7,180 nt of DNA from Actinomycetota bacterium (GCA_019347785.1 JAHWKQ010000115.1:1-7180); one strand, 5' to 3'. Shown: positions 1 through 7,150, numbered from the stretch's first letter. Translations and numbers: made by a program. The notes: generated from the letters alone by a model not told the origin.

Positions 1-677
1 GGCCGGCCGCCGCGGGCACCCGGGTGGTGACGGCGGACGGGGGCGAGGTCGAGGTCGGCCGGCTGCTGTGGACCGCACCGCCGACCGCGCTCGCCGAGGC
101 CGCCGGCGGCCCGGCGCGGCTGGCCGGCGGGCTGGTCCACCGCGGCTTGGTGCTCGTCTACCTCGTCGTCGAGCGACCCCAGTGGCTCGAGTGGGACGCC
201 CACTACGTGCCCGACCCGGACGTGGCGTTCGTGCGGCTCTCGGAGCCGAAGAACTACCGGGACGGTCCCGACCCGCCCGACCGCACCGTGCTGTGCGCCG
301 AGCTGCCCGCGACCGCCGGTGACGCCCGCTGGCGGGCCGGCGACGCGGAGCTGCGCGACCTGGTGCTGGCCGGCATCGACCGGCTCGGGCTGCCCGACCC
401 GCGACCCGCCGACGTGCACGTGATCCGCGTGCCGCGGGTCTACCCGCTGCTCACCCCGGCCGCAGCCCGTGATCTGGCCGCCCTCCTGCGCTGGGCGGAC
501 GATCTACCGGGCGTCACCGTGCTGGGCCGCCAGGGCCTGGGCGTGGCCGACAACCTCCACCACGTCCTCGACATGGCCGCCGCCGCCGCCGCGTGCCTGC
601 GGCCCGACGGCGGCTGGGACCACCAGCAGTGGACGGCAGCCCTGAGCGGCTTCGAGCGCCACGTCGTGGAGGACTGA
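1..677 (+). CDS. FAD-dependent amine-oxidase/protoporphyrinogen-oxidase-like oxidoreductase, C-terminal part (5' end outside window)
   Basis: The reading frame is open from the window edge (first full codon at base 3) to TGA at 675-677, giving about 224 visible residues. A GTG-GTG pair at 24-29 could be mistaken for a start, but the codons before it (AAGTR) run straight into the conserved-looking stretch and no initiation signal is visible, so I read this as a truncated gene. The visible part resembles the C-terminal half of flavin amine oxidases: a segment where a strand ends in LLWTAPP (the 'site outside the FAD domain' pattern after GTRV), and near the end the motif GRQGLGVADNLHHVLDMA, which in this superfamily caps the FAD and starts the last helix. 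Members oxidise amines, porphyrinogens or act on nucleotide sugars; related proteins also occur in polysaccharide clusters. The substrate cannot be told from this fragment. It is transcribed towards the iron operon and shares no signal with it. Confidence 0.72.
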   Translation, partial: PAAAGTRVVTADGGEVEVGRLLWTAPPTALAEAAGGPARLAGGLVHRGLVLVYLVVERPQWLEWDAHYVPDPDVAFVRLSEPKNYRDGPDPPDRTVLCAELPATAGDARWRAGDAELRDLVLAGIDRLGLPDPRPADVHVIRVPRVYPLLTPAAARDLAALLRWADDLPGVTVLGRQGLGVADNLHHVLDMAAAAAACLRPDGGWDHQQWTAALSGFERHVVED

Positions 678-687
678 GGCTGCGCGG

Positions 688-703
688 CCGCCCCGGGTGG
701 CGG
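688..703 (+). terminator. GC hairpin just after the oxidoreductase stop, possible terminator
   Basis: CCGCC at 688-692 pairs with GGCGG at 699-703 around a six-base loop, eleven bases after the stop codon. There is no T-run after it, so it is not a classical intrinsic terminator. U-less hairpins are often proposed to end transcription in high-GC actinobacteria. The base composition makes chance hairpins common, so this is weak. Confidence 0.3.
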
Positions 704-867
704 TTGCTGCGGGGAAATCGCAGGGTGTCCTCAACCCGCTGCTTGCAGCAGGTGCACGGCGATGCCATAACCATGAACCCTTCGCCGACGGAGTGTTCGC
801 GGAGGCAAGCACGAGAGAGGACGTAGGCTGCACTTTCCCCGAAAGGTGCGCTGAGCGCATGTGCTGG

Positions 868-881
868 GCCGGCGACCGGGC
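868..881 (-). terminator. Compact GC hairpin just after the permease stop, possible operon terminator
   Basis: On the minus strand, six bases after the TAG at 889-887, bases 881-876 pair with 872-868 (GCCGG/CCGG-C, one bulge, three-base loop). There is no following T-run. Its position suggests the end of the iron operon transcript, perhaps together with the hairpins at 830-860, but the sequence does not prove it. Confidence 0.3.
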
Positions 882-886
882 AACCT

Positions 887-2533
887 CTAGGACAGCGCGT
901 CGGCCCTCCGCAGGACCAGCAGCCACGTGAGCACCGCCGACAGCGCCACGAGGACCAGCGCGAGCACGCTCGCCTCGGCCCAGAAGGCGTCCTCGGTCGC
1001 CGCCCACACGTCGGTGGCGAGCGTGCGGAAGCCGGGCGGGGCCAGCAGCAGCGTGGCCGGCAGCTCCTTCAGCACGCTGAGGAGCACCAGGCCGGCGCCG
1101 GCGAGCAGCGACGGTGCAGCCAGCGGGAGCTCCACGCGGAGGAACCGCCGCAGCCGTCCGGCGCCGAGGGTGCGCGCCGCGTCGCCGAGCGACCGCGGCA
1201 CCGCCGCGATCCCGACCTGGGCGGCGCGCAGGGACTGGGCGCCGAAGTGGACGACGTAGGCGAGCAGGAGCAGCGGCAGGCTCTGGTACAGCCACGCGGC
1301 TACTGCTGGGCCGCGCAGTGCGAAGAACGCGCAGGCCAGCGCGATCACCAGCCCGGGCAGCGCGAAGCCCGACACCACGAGCGCGTTGGACACGGCCGGC
1401 GCGCGGCCGCGGTGGCGCGCCACCAGGTAGGCGACCGGCAGCACCAGCACGGTCGCGGCGAGCGCGGCCAGCACCCCCGCGGTGGCGCTGCCCGCGAGCG
1501 GCGCGAGCAGCTGCGCGGGGTCGGCCAGCACCGAGCTGGCCCGCTGCTCACCCAGGACGATCCCGCGGCCGGCCCAGTAGGCCAGCACGGTGAGCGGGGC
1601 GAGGAGCGCGCCCACCGCCAGAGCGCCGAGCAGCGCGACCGCCGGGGTCCGCAAGCGCCCCAGCGACCACACCAACCCTGTCGTGCCGCGCGGCGAGCTG
1701 CCGCTGCCGAGCCGCCGCACCCGGGCCGCGGCGGCGCGCTCGCCGACCACGACCACCAGCGCGAGCAGCGCCAGCTGCAGCCCGTACGCGGTGGAGGCCG
1801 GCCGGTCCAGCAGGTTGGCGAAGATCGCCCGCGTCAGCGTGTCGTAGCGCAGCAGCTGGACCGCCCCGAAGTCGCTCACGACGTAGAGGAACACCAGCAG
1901 CGCGCCCGCCAGCACCGCGGGGGCGACCTGGGGCACGACCACCCGGCGTACCACCGCCGCAGGCGTGGATCCCAGCACCCGCGCCTGCTCCTCCAGGTTG
2001 GCGGGCAGCTGCCGCAGGCGTGCCGCCACCAGCAGGTACACGTACGGGTAGGTCAACAGCGACAGGACACCCAGGGCGGCGGCGAACCCCTCCACGCGGG
2101 GAAGCGACACGCCGACCACGACGTCGGTGAGCCCCCCGGGCGACAGCGCCGCCCGCAGCGTGAACGCCCCGATGTAGGAGGGCAGCACGAGCGGCAGCGC
2201 GAGCAGCAACCGCCATGCGGGTGCCAGCGGCAGGTCCGTCCGCGTCACCAGCCAGGCACACCCGCTGCCGATGACCGCCGTCACCACCGCCACCGCGGTG
2301 CCGAGCAGCAGGCTGCGCAGCGCGGGGCCGAGCGCCGAGGCGTCGAGCAGCGCGTCGAGCACCGGCGGCCCGAAGGTGACGGCCTGCTGGAGGAGGAACA
2401 CCAGCGGTGCGGCGAACACCAGCGCGGCGGCCAACGCGACCAGCCGCAGCACGCCCCGGGCGCGGGAACCACGTGGAGGCGGCTGTGCGACGCCGGCCGG
2501 CCGCGTGGCGTCAGCCGTCGAGGCCGCTGTCAC
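887..2533 (-). CDS. Ferric-iron ABC transporter permease, two fused membrane domains (FbpB/AfuB type)
   Basis: 548 residues, a normal length for the single-chain Fe(III) permeases that carry two copies of the binding-protein-dependent permease domain. It should form the membrane channel through which iron released by the partner binding protein enters, powered by a cytosolic ATPase. The cytoplasmic ATPase-docking (EAA-type) loops are visible in both halves: about residues 181-210 (EEQARVLGSTPAAVVRR then a conserved VPQVAPAVLAG) and 450-479 (GDAARTLGAGRLRRFLRVELP). About twelve hydrophobic segments are spread through the protein, with a charged linker around 265-292. The GTG start at 2533-2531 overlaps the end of the binding-protein gene by 23 bp and is supported by GGAG seven bases upstream; the next GTG (codon 28) lacks such a signal. 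It is the last gene of the operon. No ATPase gene follows; the next gene is convergent. Iron is inferred from family and context; other metals are less likely. Confidence 0.9.
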   Translation of the reverse strand: MTAASTADATRPAGVAQPPPRGSRARGVLRLVALAAALVFAAPLVFLLQQAVTFGPPVLDALLDASALGPALRSLLLGTAVAVVTAVIGSGCAWLVTRTDLPLAPAWRLLLALPLVLPSYIGAFTLRAALSPGGLTDVVVGVSLPRVEGFAAALGVLSLLTYPYVYLLVAARLRQLPANLEEQARVLGSTPAAVVRRVVVPQVAPAVLAGALLVFLYVVSDFGAVQLLRYDTLTRAIFANLLDRPASTAYGLQLALLALVVVVGERAAAARVRRLGSGSSPRGTTGLVWSLGRLRTPAVALLGALAVGALLAPLTVLAYWAGRGIVLGEQRASSVLADPAQLLAPLAGSATAGVLAALAATVLVLPVAYLVARHRGRAPAVSNALVVSGFALPGLVIALACAFFALRGPAVAAWLYQSLPLLLLAYVVHFGAQSLRAAQVGIAAVPRSLGDAARTLGAGRLRRFLRVELPLAAPSLLAGAGLVLLSVLKELPATLLLAPPGFRTLATDVWAATEDAFWAEASVLALVLVALSAVLTWLLVLRRADALS

Positions 2534-3569
2534 GGATCAGCTCCAGGGTGCGCTCCAAGCCGCCGCCGAGCCGGTCGATGTCGAACGCGGGCACCTCCAG
2601 CGTGTCGAGCGGCGGGACGTCGCCGACGGGGCTGGTGCCCAGCGCGAGGGGGTACTCGAAGGTCTCCTCGGCGAAGTACTGCTGGGCCTCGGCGTCCAGG
2701 AGGTACTCCACGAGACGGCGCGCCCCCTCGGGCTCGTCGGTGCCCTCCAGCACGCTGACCGACGAAGCGATCAGCAGCGAGCCGATGTCGTCCCCGGCGA
2801 AGCGGTGGTTGGCGGCGGGCAAGTCTGGATCCTCGGCCAGGAAGCGGTGGAGGTAGTAGTGGTTGACGAGGCCCATCGGCACCTCGCCACGGGCTACGGC
2901 CTCGACGATCGCGTTGTTGTTGGCGTAGCTGGGCGCGCCAGTGGTGGCGAGCGCCTGGAGGAAGCGCGCGGCCACCTCGTCGCCGTGCGTGACCCTCATG
3001 GCGGTGATGAAGTCCTGGAACGACCCGTTGGACGGCGCCACCGCGACACGGCCGGCGAACGGCTCCTCGACCACCTCGAAGACGGACGTGGGCAACTCGC
3101 TGACCAGCTCGGTGTTGTAGACCAGCACGCGCTGCCGGCCGCTCACCCCGACCCAGAGGCCGCCGTCGTCGCGGAACCGCTGGTCGACCAGCTCCAGCAC
3201 CCCAGGGTCGAGGGGCGCCAGCCGTCCCTCACCGGCCAGGAACCCCACCGCCCCCGGCGACTGGCTGTAGAAGACGTCAGCGGGGGTGCGGTCGCCCTCC
3301 TGGGCGATGAGCAGGGCGAGCTCGGCCGACCCCCCGTAGCGGACGTCGATCGGGATGCCGGTGCTTGCGCTGAACTCCTCCAGCAGGGGGCCGATCAGGC
3401 TCGACCCGCGACCGGAGTAGATCGTGACCGCGTCACGGCCACCGGCCAGCACACCGCCGCAGGCAGGCAGGAGCACAGAAAGAAGGACGATGAGGGCGAA
3501 CATCCTGGTCTGCGTGGCCTGAACGCCCTCAGCGGAGCGGGGAGCAATGCGGGTCATAGCGCTCGTCAT
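2511..3569 (-). CDS. Ferric-iron-binding lipoprotein of an ABC transporter (FbpA/FutA type)
   Basis: 352 residues from the ATG at 3569, a usual length. This is the extracellular receptor that captures Fe(III) and delivers it to the permease. A hydrophobic stretch (24-35) ends in the lipobox LPAC, so Cys37 should be lipidated and the protein anchored to the outer face of the membrane. The family start of the mature protein is clear (VTIYSGRGSSLIGPLLEEF, 48-66), followed by RYGGSAEL (77-84), TPADVFYSQSPG (95-106) and the tyrosine pair in VNHYYLHR (235-242), where Tyr238-Tyr239 match the adjacent tyrosines that bind iron in FbpA. The C-terminal part has the typical ETFEYPL (302-308). The start ATG overlaps the TGA of the glycosyltransferase fusion (ATGA, 3566-3569), which favours coupling; no good ribosome binding site is visible. 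Starts at 3557 (348 residues) or 3503 are possible; the last would leave no positive charge in the signal peptide. Confidence 0.92.
   Translation of the reverse strand: MTSAMTRIAPRSAEGVQATQTRMFALIVLLSVLLPACGGVLAGGRDAVTIYSGRGSSLIGPLLEEFSASTGIPIDVRYGGSAELALLIAQEGDRTPADVFYSQSPGAVGFLAGEGRLAPLDPGVLELVDQRFRDDGGLWVGVSGRQRVLVYNTELVSELPTSVFEVVEEPFAGRVAVAPSNGSFQDFITAMRVTHGDEVAARFLQALATTGAPSYANNNAIVEAVARGEVPMGLVNHYYLHRFLAEDPDLPAANHRFAGDDIGSLLIASSVSVLEGTDEPEGARRLVEYLLDAEAQQYFAEETFEYPLALGTSPVGDVPPLDTLEVPAFDIDRLGGGLERTLELIRDSGLDG
2541..2544 (-). promoter_or_regulatory. Ribosome binding site for the permease gene
   Basis: GGAG on the minus strand, seven bases before the GTG at 2533, lying inside the 3' end of the binding-protein gene. 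It decides the GTG start over the later in-frame GTG and fits reinitiation or coupling with the upstream gene. Confidence 0.65.
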
Positions 3570-6565
3570 GCAGGGTTGAGCTGGCGCCACACGGCCGGGA
3601 TGACCGCGCGGAGGTAGCGCCCGAGCCGCACGAACGAGTCGCCGCTGGAGCGGAACGCGTACGTGATCGGGACCTCGGCGTAGGCGAAGCCCTTGCCGAG
3701 CAGGTCGACGGTCAGGACCTGGGCGTAGTTGTAGTCGTGGGGGATCGTCGCGGCGCTGGCGGCAGCCGGCGACAGCGCGCGGTAGCCGGACTGGCCGTCG
3801 GTCACCCCAGCGCGGACGGTCCAGCGCAGCCACGCGGTCAGGACGATGTTGCCGAGGCGGCGGTGGGGGTGCATCCGCTCGACGTCCCCGGCGAAGCGGC
3901 TGCCGACCACGTAGTCGGCCCGTCCGCAGAGGATCGGCTGCACGAGCCGGTCGAGTTGGGCGGGGTCGTACTCGCCGTCGGCGTCGCAGAAGGCGACGGC
4001 GGCCGCCTTTCGCTCGACGGCCCAGGCCAGGCCGCTGCGGACGGCGGCGCCGAGGCCGCGGTTGGCGTCGTGGGCGAGGACGTGGGCGCCGGCGTGACGC
4101 GCGAGCACGGCGGTGCGGTCGCGGCTGCCGTCGTCGACGACCACCACCTCGACCGGGTGGCCGCCGACCTGTGCCGGCGCCCGGCGGACGACGTCGGCGA
4201 CGGTGCCCTCCTCGTCGTGGGCTGGCAGAAACAGCACGACGGGGCGGTGCCGCTCCGCCGCGCCGGCTGCAGCGGGACGGCCCATTGCTGCGCCCCCGTC
4301 GGGCAACGTGGCAGGCAGCCGCCAGCGGCCCAGCAGGCCCGGCGTGGGGATGACCACCGCCAGCGCACCGGCGACGAGGCTGTAGGCGGTCTTGGTGGCG
4401 TGGACCGTGAGCGCGACCGCCAGGCCCGTGGTCAGCGGCACGCCCACGGCGGCGAGCGCCGCTGCGGCGGCGGCCTCGTAGGTGCCGATCCCCCCGGGTG
4501 TGAGCGCGAGCAGCTGCGCGCTCACCGCCGCCGCCAGCACCACCACCGCCTCGGCGGGGCCCAGGTCGAGCCCGAACCAGCGGGCGCACTGCCACACCAG
4601 CACCGCCTCCAGCAGCCACGCCGCGCCGGTCAACGCCAGGACCGGGGCGCCGGGCAGCCGGCCGGTCCGGCGCCGCAGGTGCACCGCGAAGCCGGCCCCG
4701 AGCGCCGCCACGACCACCGCCGCGCCCAGCGCCCACGCGCCGACGAGGTCCCACAGGACCGTCGGGCCGGCCACCCCTCCGAGCACGAGGAGCACCACCA
4801 CGTCGGCGCTGCGCAGCGCCACGGTCGAGGCCGCCGCCTCGGTCCAGCCCACCGACGAGCGGCGCACGGCCGAGACGATCCGCAGCGGCTCGCCCAACCG
4901 CAACGGCAGCACGTGGTTGGCACCCAGGGCGACGTGGATGGCCGCGCTCGCCTGGCCCAGGCCGAGGCCCGGCAGCAACCGCGTCCACGCCAGCGCACGC
5001 GCCCAGAACGCCGCGGCGAACGAGCCCAGCGCCAGCATGAGCGCCAGCGGCTGCCCGGCGGCGGTGTGGAGCGCGCCGAGCACCTCCCGGCCGTCGACCA
5101 GCCGCACGAGCCCGGCGACCAGCGCACCGGTGGTGACGGCCACGACGGCGGCGATCGCGACGCTCGGCAGCCGCCGGAGCAGTCGGGCGGCTGGGACGCC
5201 GGCCTCGGCACGCGACGCCAGCCACGCCGTCACGGCGAGCCCGCCCAGCAGCAACGCCCAGATCACCAAGCCGCGGTCGTCGGCTGCCGCCCCCATCCGG
5301 CCCGCCGGGAACAGGCCCGCCAGCGCCCGGTAGCCGGGCGCCGACGTCTCGGCGAAGTCCACGATCAGCGTGGGTCCGCCGCTGGCAGCCTCGCGCGCGA
5401 GCCACAGCCAGCTCGTGGCGCCGAGGGCGGAGGCGGCAGCGAGCGGTGCCAGCAGCCAGCGCCAGCGCTCGACGAGCACCGCGACGCCCACCACCGCCAG
5501 GGGCAGCACCACGACGACCTGCCGGCCCGGCACCCACCAGCCGTGCATCGTCAGCGCGACGAAGGCCGCGGTGAGCCACCCCGCCGCCAACGTGGCGAGC
5601 AGCGGCAGCCGCAGCGCAGCGTGGGTCGCACTGCGCACCGCAACCGCCGCCACGCCGGCGGGCAGCGCGAGCCACGCCGGCGCCCAGGGGATGAGGCCGT
5701 GCTCGCGGTCGACGAGCAGCCCGACCAGCCGCCGTGCGCGGCCCAGGTAGTCCGGCGCGGTGCCGACGACGGAGAGCTCGCCGGTGGCCGTGAAGTGGTC
5801 CCCGGCGGCATACACCGTCCAGCCGCCCCAGATCGCCTGGTGCGCGGCCAGGTAGACGGCACCGGCCGCGGTGAGGAGCGCGGCGGTGCCCAGGACGGCG
5901 CGCCGGCCACCCGCCCGCCACGCACGCCATGCCGCGACCGCCATGACGGCCGCCGCAACGGGGACGTACTTCACACCCAGCCAGGGCAGGGCGACCACCG
6001 CCGCGGCGGCGACCAGCAGCCCGCGCCGCCCCGGCCGAGGCGCCGACGCCGCCCCGACGGCCACGACCGTCGCCAGGGCCGCGGCGACCTCGGGGTACAC
6101 CTGGGTGCCGTAGGGCGCCAGCGGCACGCCGGCGGCGAACGAGGCGACCACGACGCCCGCCACCCACGGCGTGACACCGCCGCGCCGGACCGCCAACCAC
6201 ACCGTGCCGGCGGCCAGCAGCGCGGCGAGCACAGCCAGCGCGGCCTTGGCCGCGACCCAGCCACCGAGCGCCATTGCGGGGGCCAGTAGCACCGCCAGGA
6301 GCGGGTCGTGCGGGCTCAGCAACCGCCCGCCGACCGGCGCCGACTGCTGGTCGAGCGGGATCTCGTGGAACGGCCGGTAGGCGTCGTCGGCGATCTCGTC
6401 ACCGAGCTCGAGGTCACCGTCCGTGCCCAGGCTCAGGGCGGTGAGCAGGTAGTAGGGCTCGTCTCCCGACGTGCGGGCGCCGTAGGCGGCCCGTGACCCA
6501 AGTCCCGCCAGCGCGGCGACGAGGGCGATCCCGGCGGCCGCGCACGCCCACGTGCGCAGGCTCAT
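3566..6565 (-). CDS. Three-part glycosyltransferase fusion: GT-C membrane enzyme + UPF0104/AglD-like membrane domain + GT2 polyprenyl-phosphate-sugar synthase
   Basis: 999 residues in one uninterrupted frame. Residues 1-455 are a polytopic domain like GT-C/GT39 enzymes, which take sugar from a polyprenyl-phosphate carrier outside the membrane: a first transmembrane helix (7-28), then an outer loop with the acidic pair Asp36-Glu37 in GDEPYYLLTA, and a YPE motif (157-159). Residues about 465-745 match the UPF0104/LPG-synthase membrane family, with LPLRLGEP (553-560) and TPGGIGTYE (689-697); this domain is fused to a GT2 enzyme in archaeal AglD and is suspected of lipid or flippase roles. Residues about 775-945 are a GT2 domain like dolichol-phosphate-mannose synthases: PAHDEEGTV (781-789), VVDDGSRDRT (809-818), metal-binding DADGEYDP (861-868) and TDGQSGYRAL (922-931). 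The ATG at 6565 overlaps the cupredoxin stop (ATGA); a GGAGGGG at 6586-6580 is rather far (14 bases). The sugar is probably mannose by analogy, not shown. The acceptor is unknown; the flanking secreted lipoproteins are candidates. Confidence 0.82.
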   Translation of the reverse strand: MSLRTWACAAAGIALVAALAGLGSRAAYGARTSGDEPYYLLTALSLGTDGDLELGDEIADDAYRPFHEIPLDQQSAPVGGRLLSPHDPLLAVLLAPAMALGGWVAAKAALAVLAALLAAGTVWLAVRRGGVTPWVAGVVVASFAAGVPLAPYGTQVYPEVAAALATVVAVGAASAPRPGRRGLLVAAAAVVALPWLGVKYVPVAAAVMAVAAWRAWRAGGRRAVLGTAALLTAAGAVYLAAHQAIWGGWTVYAAGDHFTATGELSVVGTAPDYLGRARRLVGLLVDREHGLIPWAPAWLALPAGVAAVAVRSATHAALRLPLLATLAAGWLTAAFVALTMHGWWVPGRQVVVVLPLAVVGVAVLVERWRWLLAPLAAASALGATSWLWLAREAASGGPTLIVDFAETSAPGYRALAGLFPAGRMGAAADDRGLVIWALLLGGLAVTAWLASRAEAGVPAARLLRRLPSVAIAAVVAVTTGALVAGLVRLVDGREVLGALHTAAGQPLALMLALGSFAAAFWARALAWTRLLPGLGLGQASAAIHVALGANHVLPLRLGEPLRIVSAVRRSSVGWTEAAASTVALRSADVVVLLVLGGVAGPTVLWDLVGAWALGAAVVVAALGAGFAVHLRRRTGRLPGAPVLALTGAAWLLEAVLVWQCARWFGLDLGPAEAVVVLAAAVSAQLLALTPGGIGTYEAAAAAALAAVGVPLTTGLAVALTVHATKTAYSLVAGALAVVIPTPGLLGRWRLPATLPDGGAAMGRPAAAGAAERHRPVVLFLPAHDEEGTVADVVRRAPAQVGGHPVEVVVVDDGSRDRTAVLARHAGAHVLAHDANRGLGAAVRSGLAWAVERKAAAVAFCDADGEYDPAQLDRLVQPILCGRADYVVGSRFAGDVERMHPHRRLGNIVLTAWLRWTVRAGVTDGQSGYRALSPAAASAATIPHDYNYAQVLTVDLLGKGFAYAEVPITYAFRSSGDSFVRLGRYLRAVIPAVWRQLNPA

Positions 6566-7143
6566 GAGACGACCAGGGTCCCCTCCATGCCGAGCTGGTA
6601 GTGGGTGACGCCCTCGGCGTTCTCCACGAGGCAGAACATCGTGTAGGTGCCCGGCTCCAGCTCGTAGGTCGCCGAGCAGGTCTGCCCGGGCCCGAACGCC
6701 TCCAGCTCGAAGGCTCCGGCCTCCTCGAGCGCCTCCTCGTCCGGCTCGTCGTCGGCGGTGAACGGAACCTCCCCGCCGCCCGGCAGGAACGCGAGCTCGT
6801 GGGGCTCGGTGCCGTCGTTGGCGACCTCGAAGGTGATCGTGCCCGCGGCGACCTCGACCTCGGCCGGGTCGTAGCGGTAGTCCTGCGCCGAGAGCGCCAC
6901 GGTGCTGGTGGCCCGGTCCTCCAGGTCGGGGTTGACCGGGTTGCAGGCCGCTTCCGTGCCCGCTGGCGCGGTACCGGTGCCGGTGCCGGTCCCGGTCCCA
7001 GTGCCCGTCCCGGTGGCTGTGCCGGTTCCGGTGCCGTCCGTGGGGCCGATCTCGCGGACGTCGGCGCCGTCGTCGGCGCCGGCGCATGCGGTCAGCGCGA
7101 GGGCGAGCGCCAGGGCGAGGGAGATGAGCGGTCGCAGAGCCAT
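6562..7143 (-). CDS. Cupredoxin lipoprotein with Thr-Gly repeat linker, first gene of the iron operon
   Basis: 193 residues from the ATG at 7143. A short Ala/Leu-rich signal peptide (after Arg4) ends in LTAC, so Cys20 should be lipid-anchored outside the cell. Residues 38-58 form an alternating Thr-Gly linker with eleven threonines. The cupredoxin fold follows (about 80-193), with all four ligands of a type 1 (blue) copper site visible: His115 in EPHELAFLPGG, Cys171 in YTMFC, His181 in THYQLG and Met186 in GMEG. An acidic insertion (131-148, ten Asp/Glu) lies between the first and second ligands. Cys67 and Cys156 could form a disulfide. In an iron-regulated operon it may oxidise or pass electrons to iron outside the membrane, like other cupredoxin-type iron-uptake partners; this is inference. 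The in-frame TTG at 7152 (196 residues) would start inside the promoter -10 element, so I prefer the ATG. Confidence 0.85.
   Translation of the reverse strand: MALRPLISLALALALALTACAGADDGADVREIGPTDGTGTGTATGTGTGTGTGTGTGTAPAGTEAACNPVNPDLEDRATSTVALSAQDYRYDPAEVEVAAGTITFEVANDGTEPHELAFLPGGGEVPFTADDEPDEEALEEAGAFELEAFGPGQTCSATYELEPGTYTMFCLVENAEGVTHYQLGMEGTLVVS
6970..7032 (-). repeat. Six-base tandem repeat encoding a (Thr-Gly) linker, codons 38-58 of the cupredoxin
   Basis: Ten and a half copies of an ACN-GGN unit on the minus strand, with one GGN replaced by GCC (Ala43). All four Thr codons (ACC, ACA, ACG, ACT) and all four Gly codons occur, so the protein pattern is kept although the DNA copies have diverged. 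That points to selection for threonine spacing or a flexible spacer rather than a recent slippage expansion. Thr-rich linkers after a lipid anchor are typical O-mannosylation targets in actinobacterial lipoproteins. Confidence 0.85.
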
Positions 7144-7150
7144 GGCAGGC

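Larger units (their letters stand above)
678..886. other. Non-coding gap between convergent genes, with several possible hairpins
   Basis: No convincing gene is visible on either strand; short open frames here are extensions of antisense frames of the neighbours. GC content is visibly lower than in the flanking genes. Possible structures: 702-706 with 732-736 (GGTTG/CAACC) enclosing 707-711 with 719-723 (CTGCG/CGCAG); 757-762 with 782-787 (CGGCGA/TCGCCG); 830-837 with 841-849 (GCACTTTC/GAAA-G-GTGC, one bulged G, loop CCC); and 847-851 with 855-859 (TGCGC/GCGCA), which competes with the previous hairpin for 847-849. It may hold the 3' ends and terminators of both genes, or a small structured RNA. 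I recognise no tRNA, tmRNA, SRP or riboswitch family in it. Confidence 0.5.

Noticed and set aside
24..29. GTG-GTG as the true start of the first gene
   Set aside because: It falls in the middle of a conserved-looking amine-oxidase segment and the frame is open to the window edge, so the gene begins upstream of the window.
514..774. Minus-strand frame with a CxxCC-like start (codons ATG-GTT-ATG at 774)
   Set aside because: It looks attractive for a few residues but soon becomes an Arg-rich antisense copy of the oxidoreductase, with no ribosome binding site.
2271..3617. 448-codon + strand frame opposite the binding protein and permease start
   Set aside because: Antisense shadow of the two well-supported minus-strand genes; no family resemblance.
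3570..6200. Upstream extension of the iron-binding protein frame, open for about 880 further codons
   Set aside because: The extension is Arg/Gly/Ala-rich and lies out of frame over the fusion gene. The lipoprotein signal and the ATGA overlap place the real start at 3569.
3737..6289. Very long open frame (850 codons) on the + strand, antisense to the glycosyltransferase fusion
   Set aside because: It is the complementary frame of a high-GC gene, where stop codons are rare. Its translation is rich in Arg, Gly, Gln and His without hydrophobic or domain-like patterns, while the minus-strand frame carries clear motifs.
6970..7032. CRISPR-like or regulatory tandem repeat
   Set aside because: Six-base units without spacers, in frame inside a coding region, encoding a regular Thr-Gly linker; it is a protein repeat.
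6566..7087. Upstream extension of the glycosyltransferase frame to 7087
   Set aside because: That part is a low-complexity Arg/His-rich shadow of the cupredoxin gene. The ATG at 6565, overlapping the cupredoxin stop, gives a sensible first transmembrane helix.
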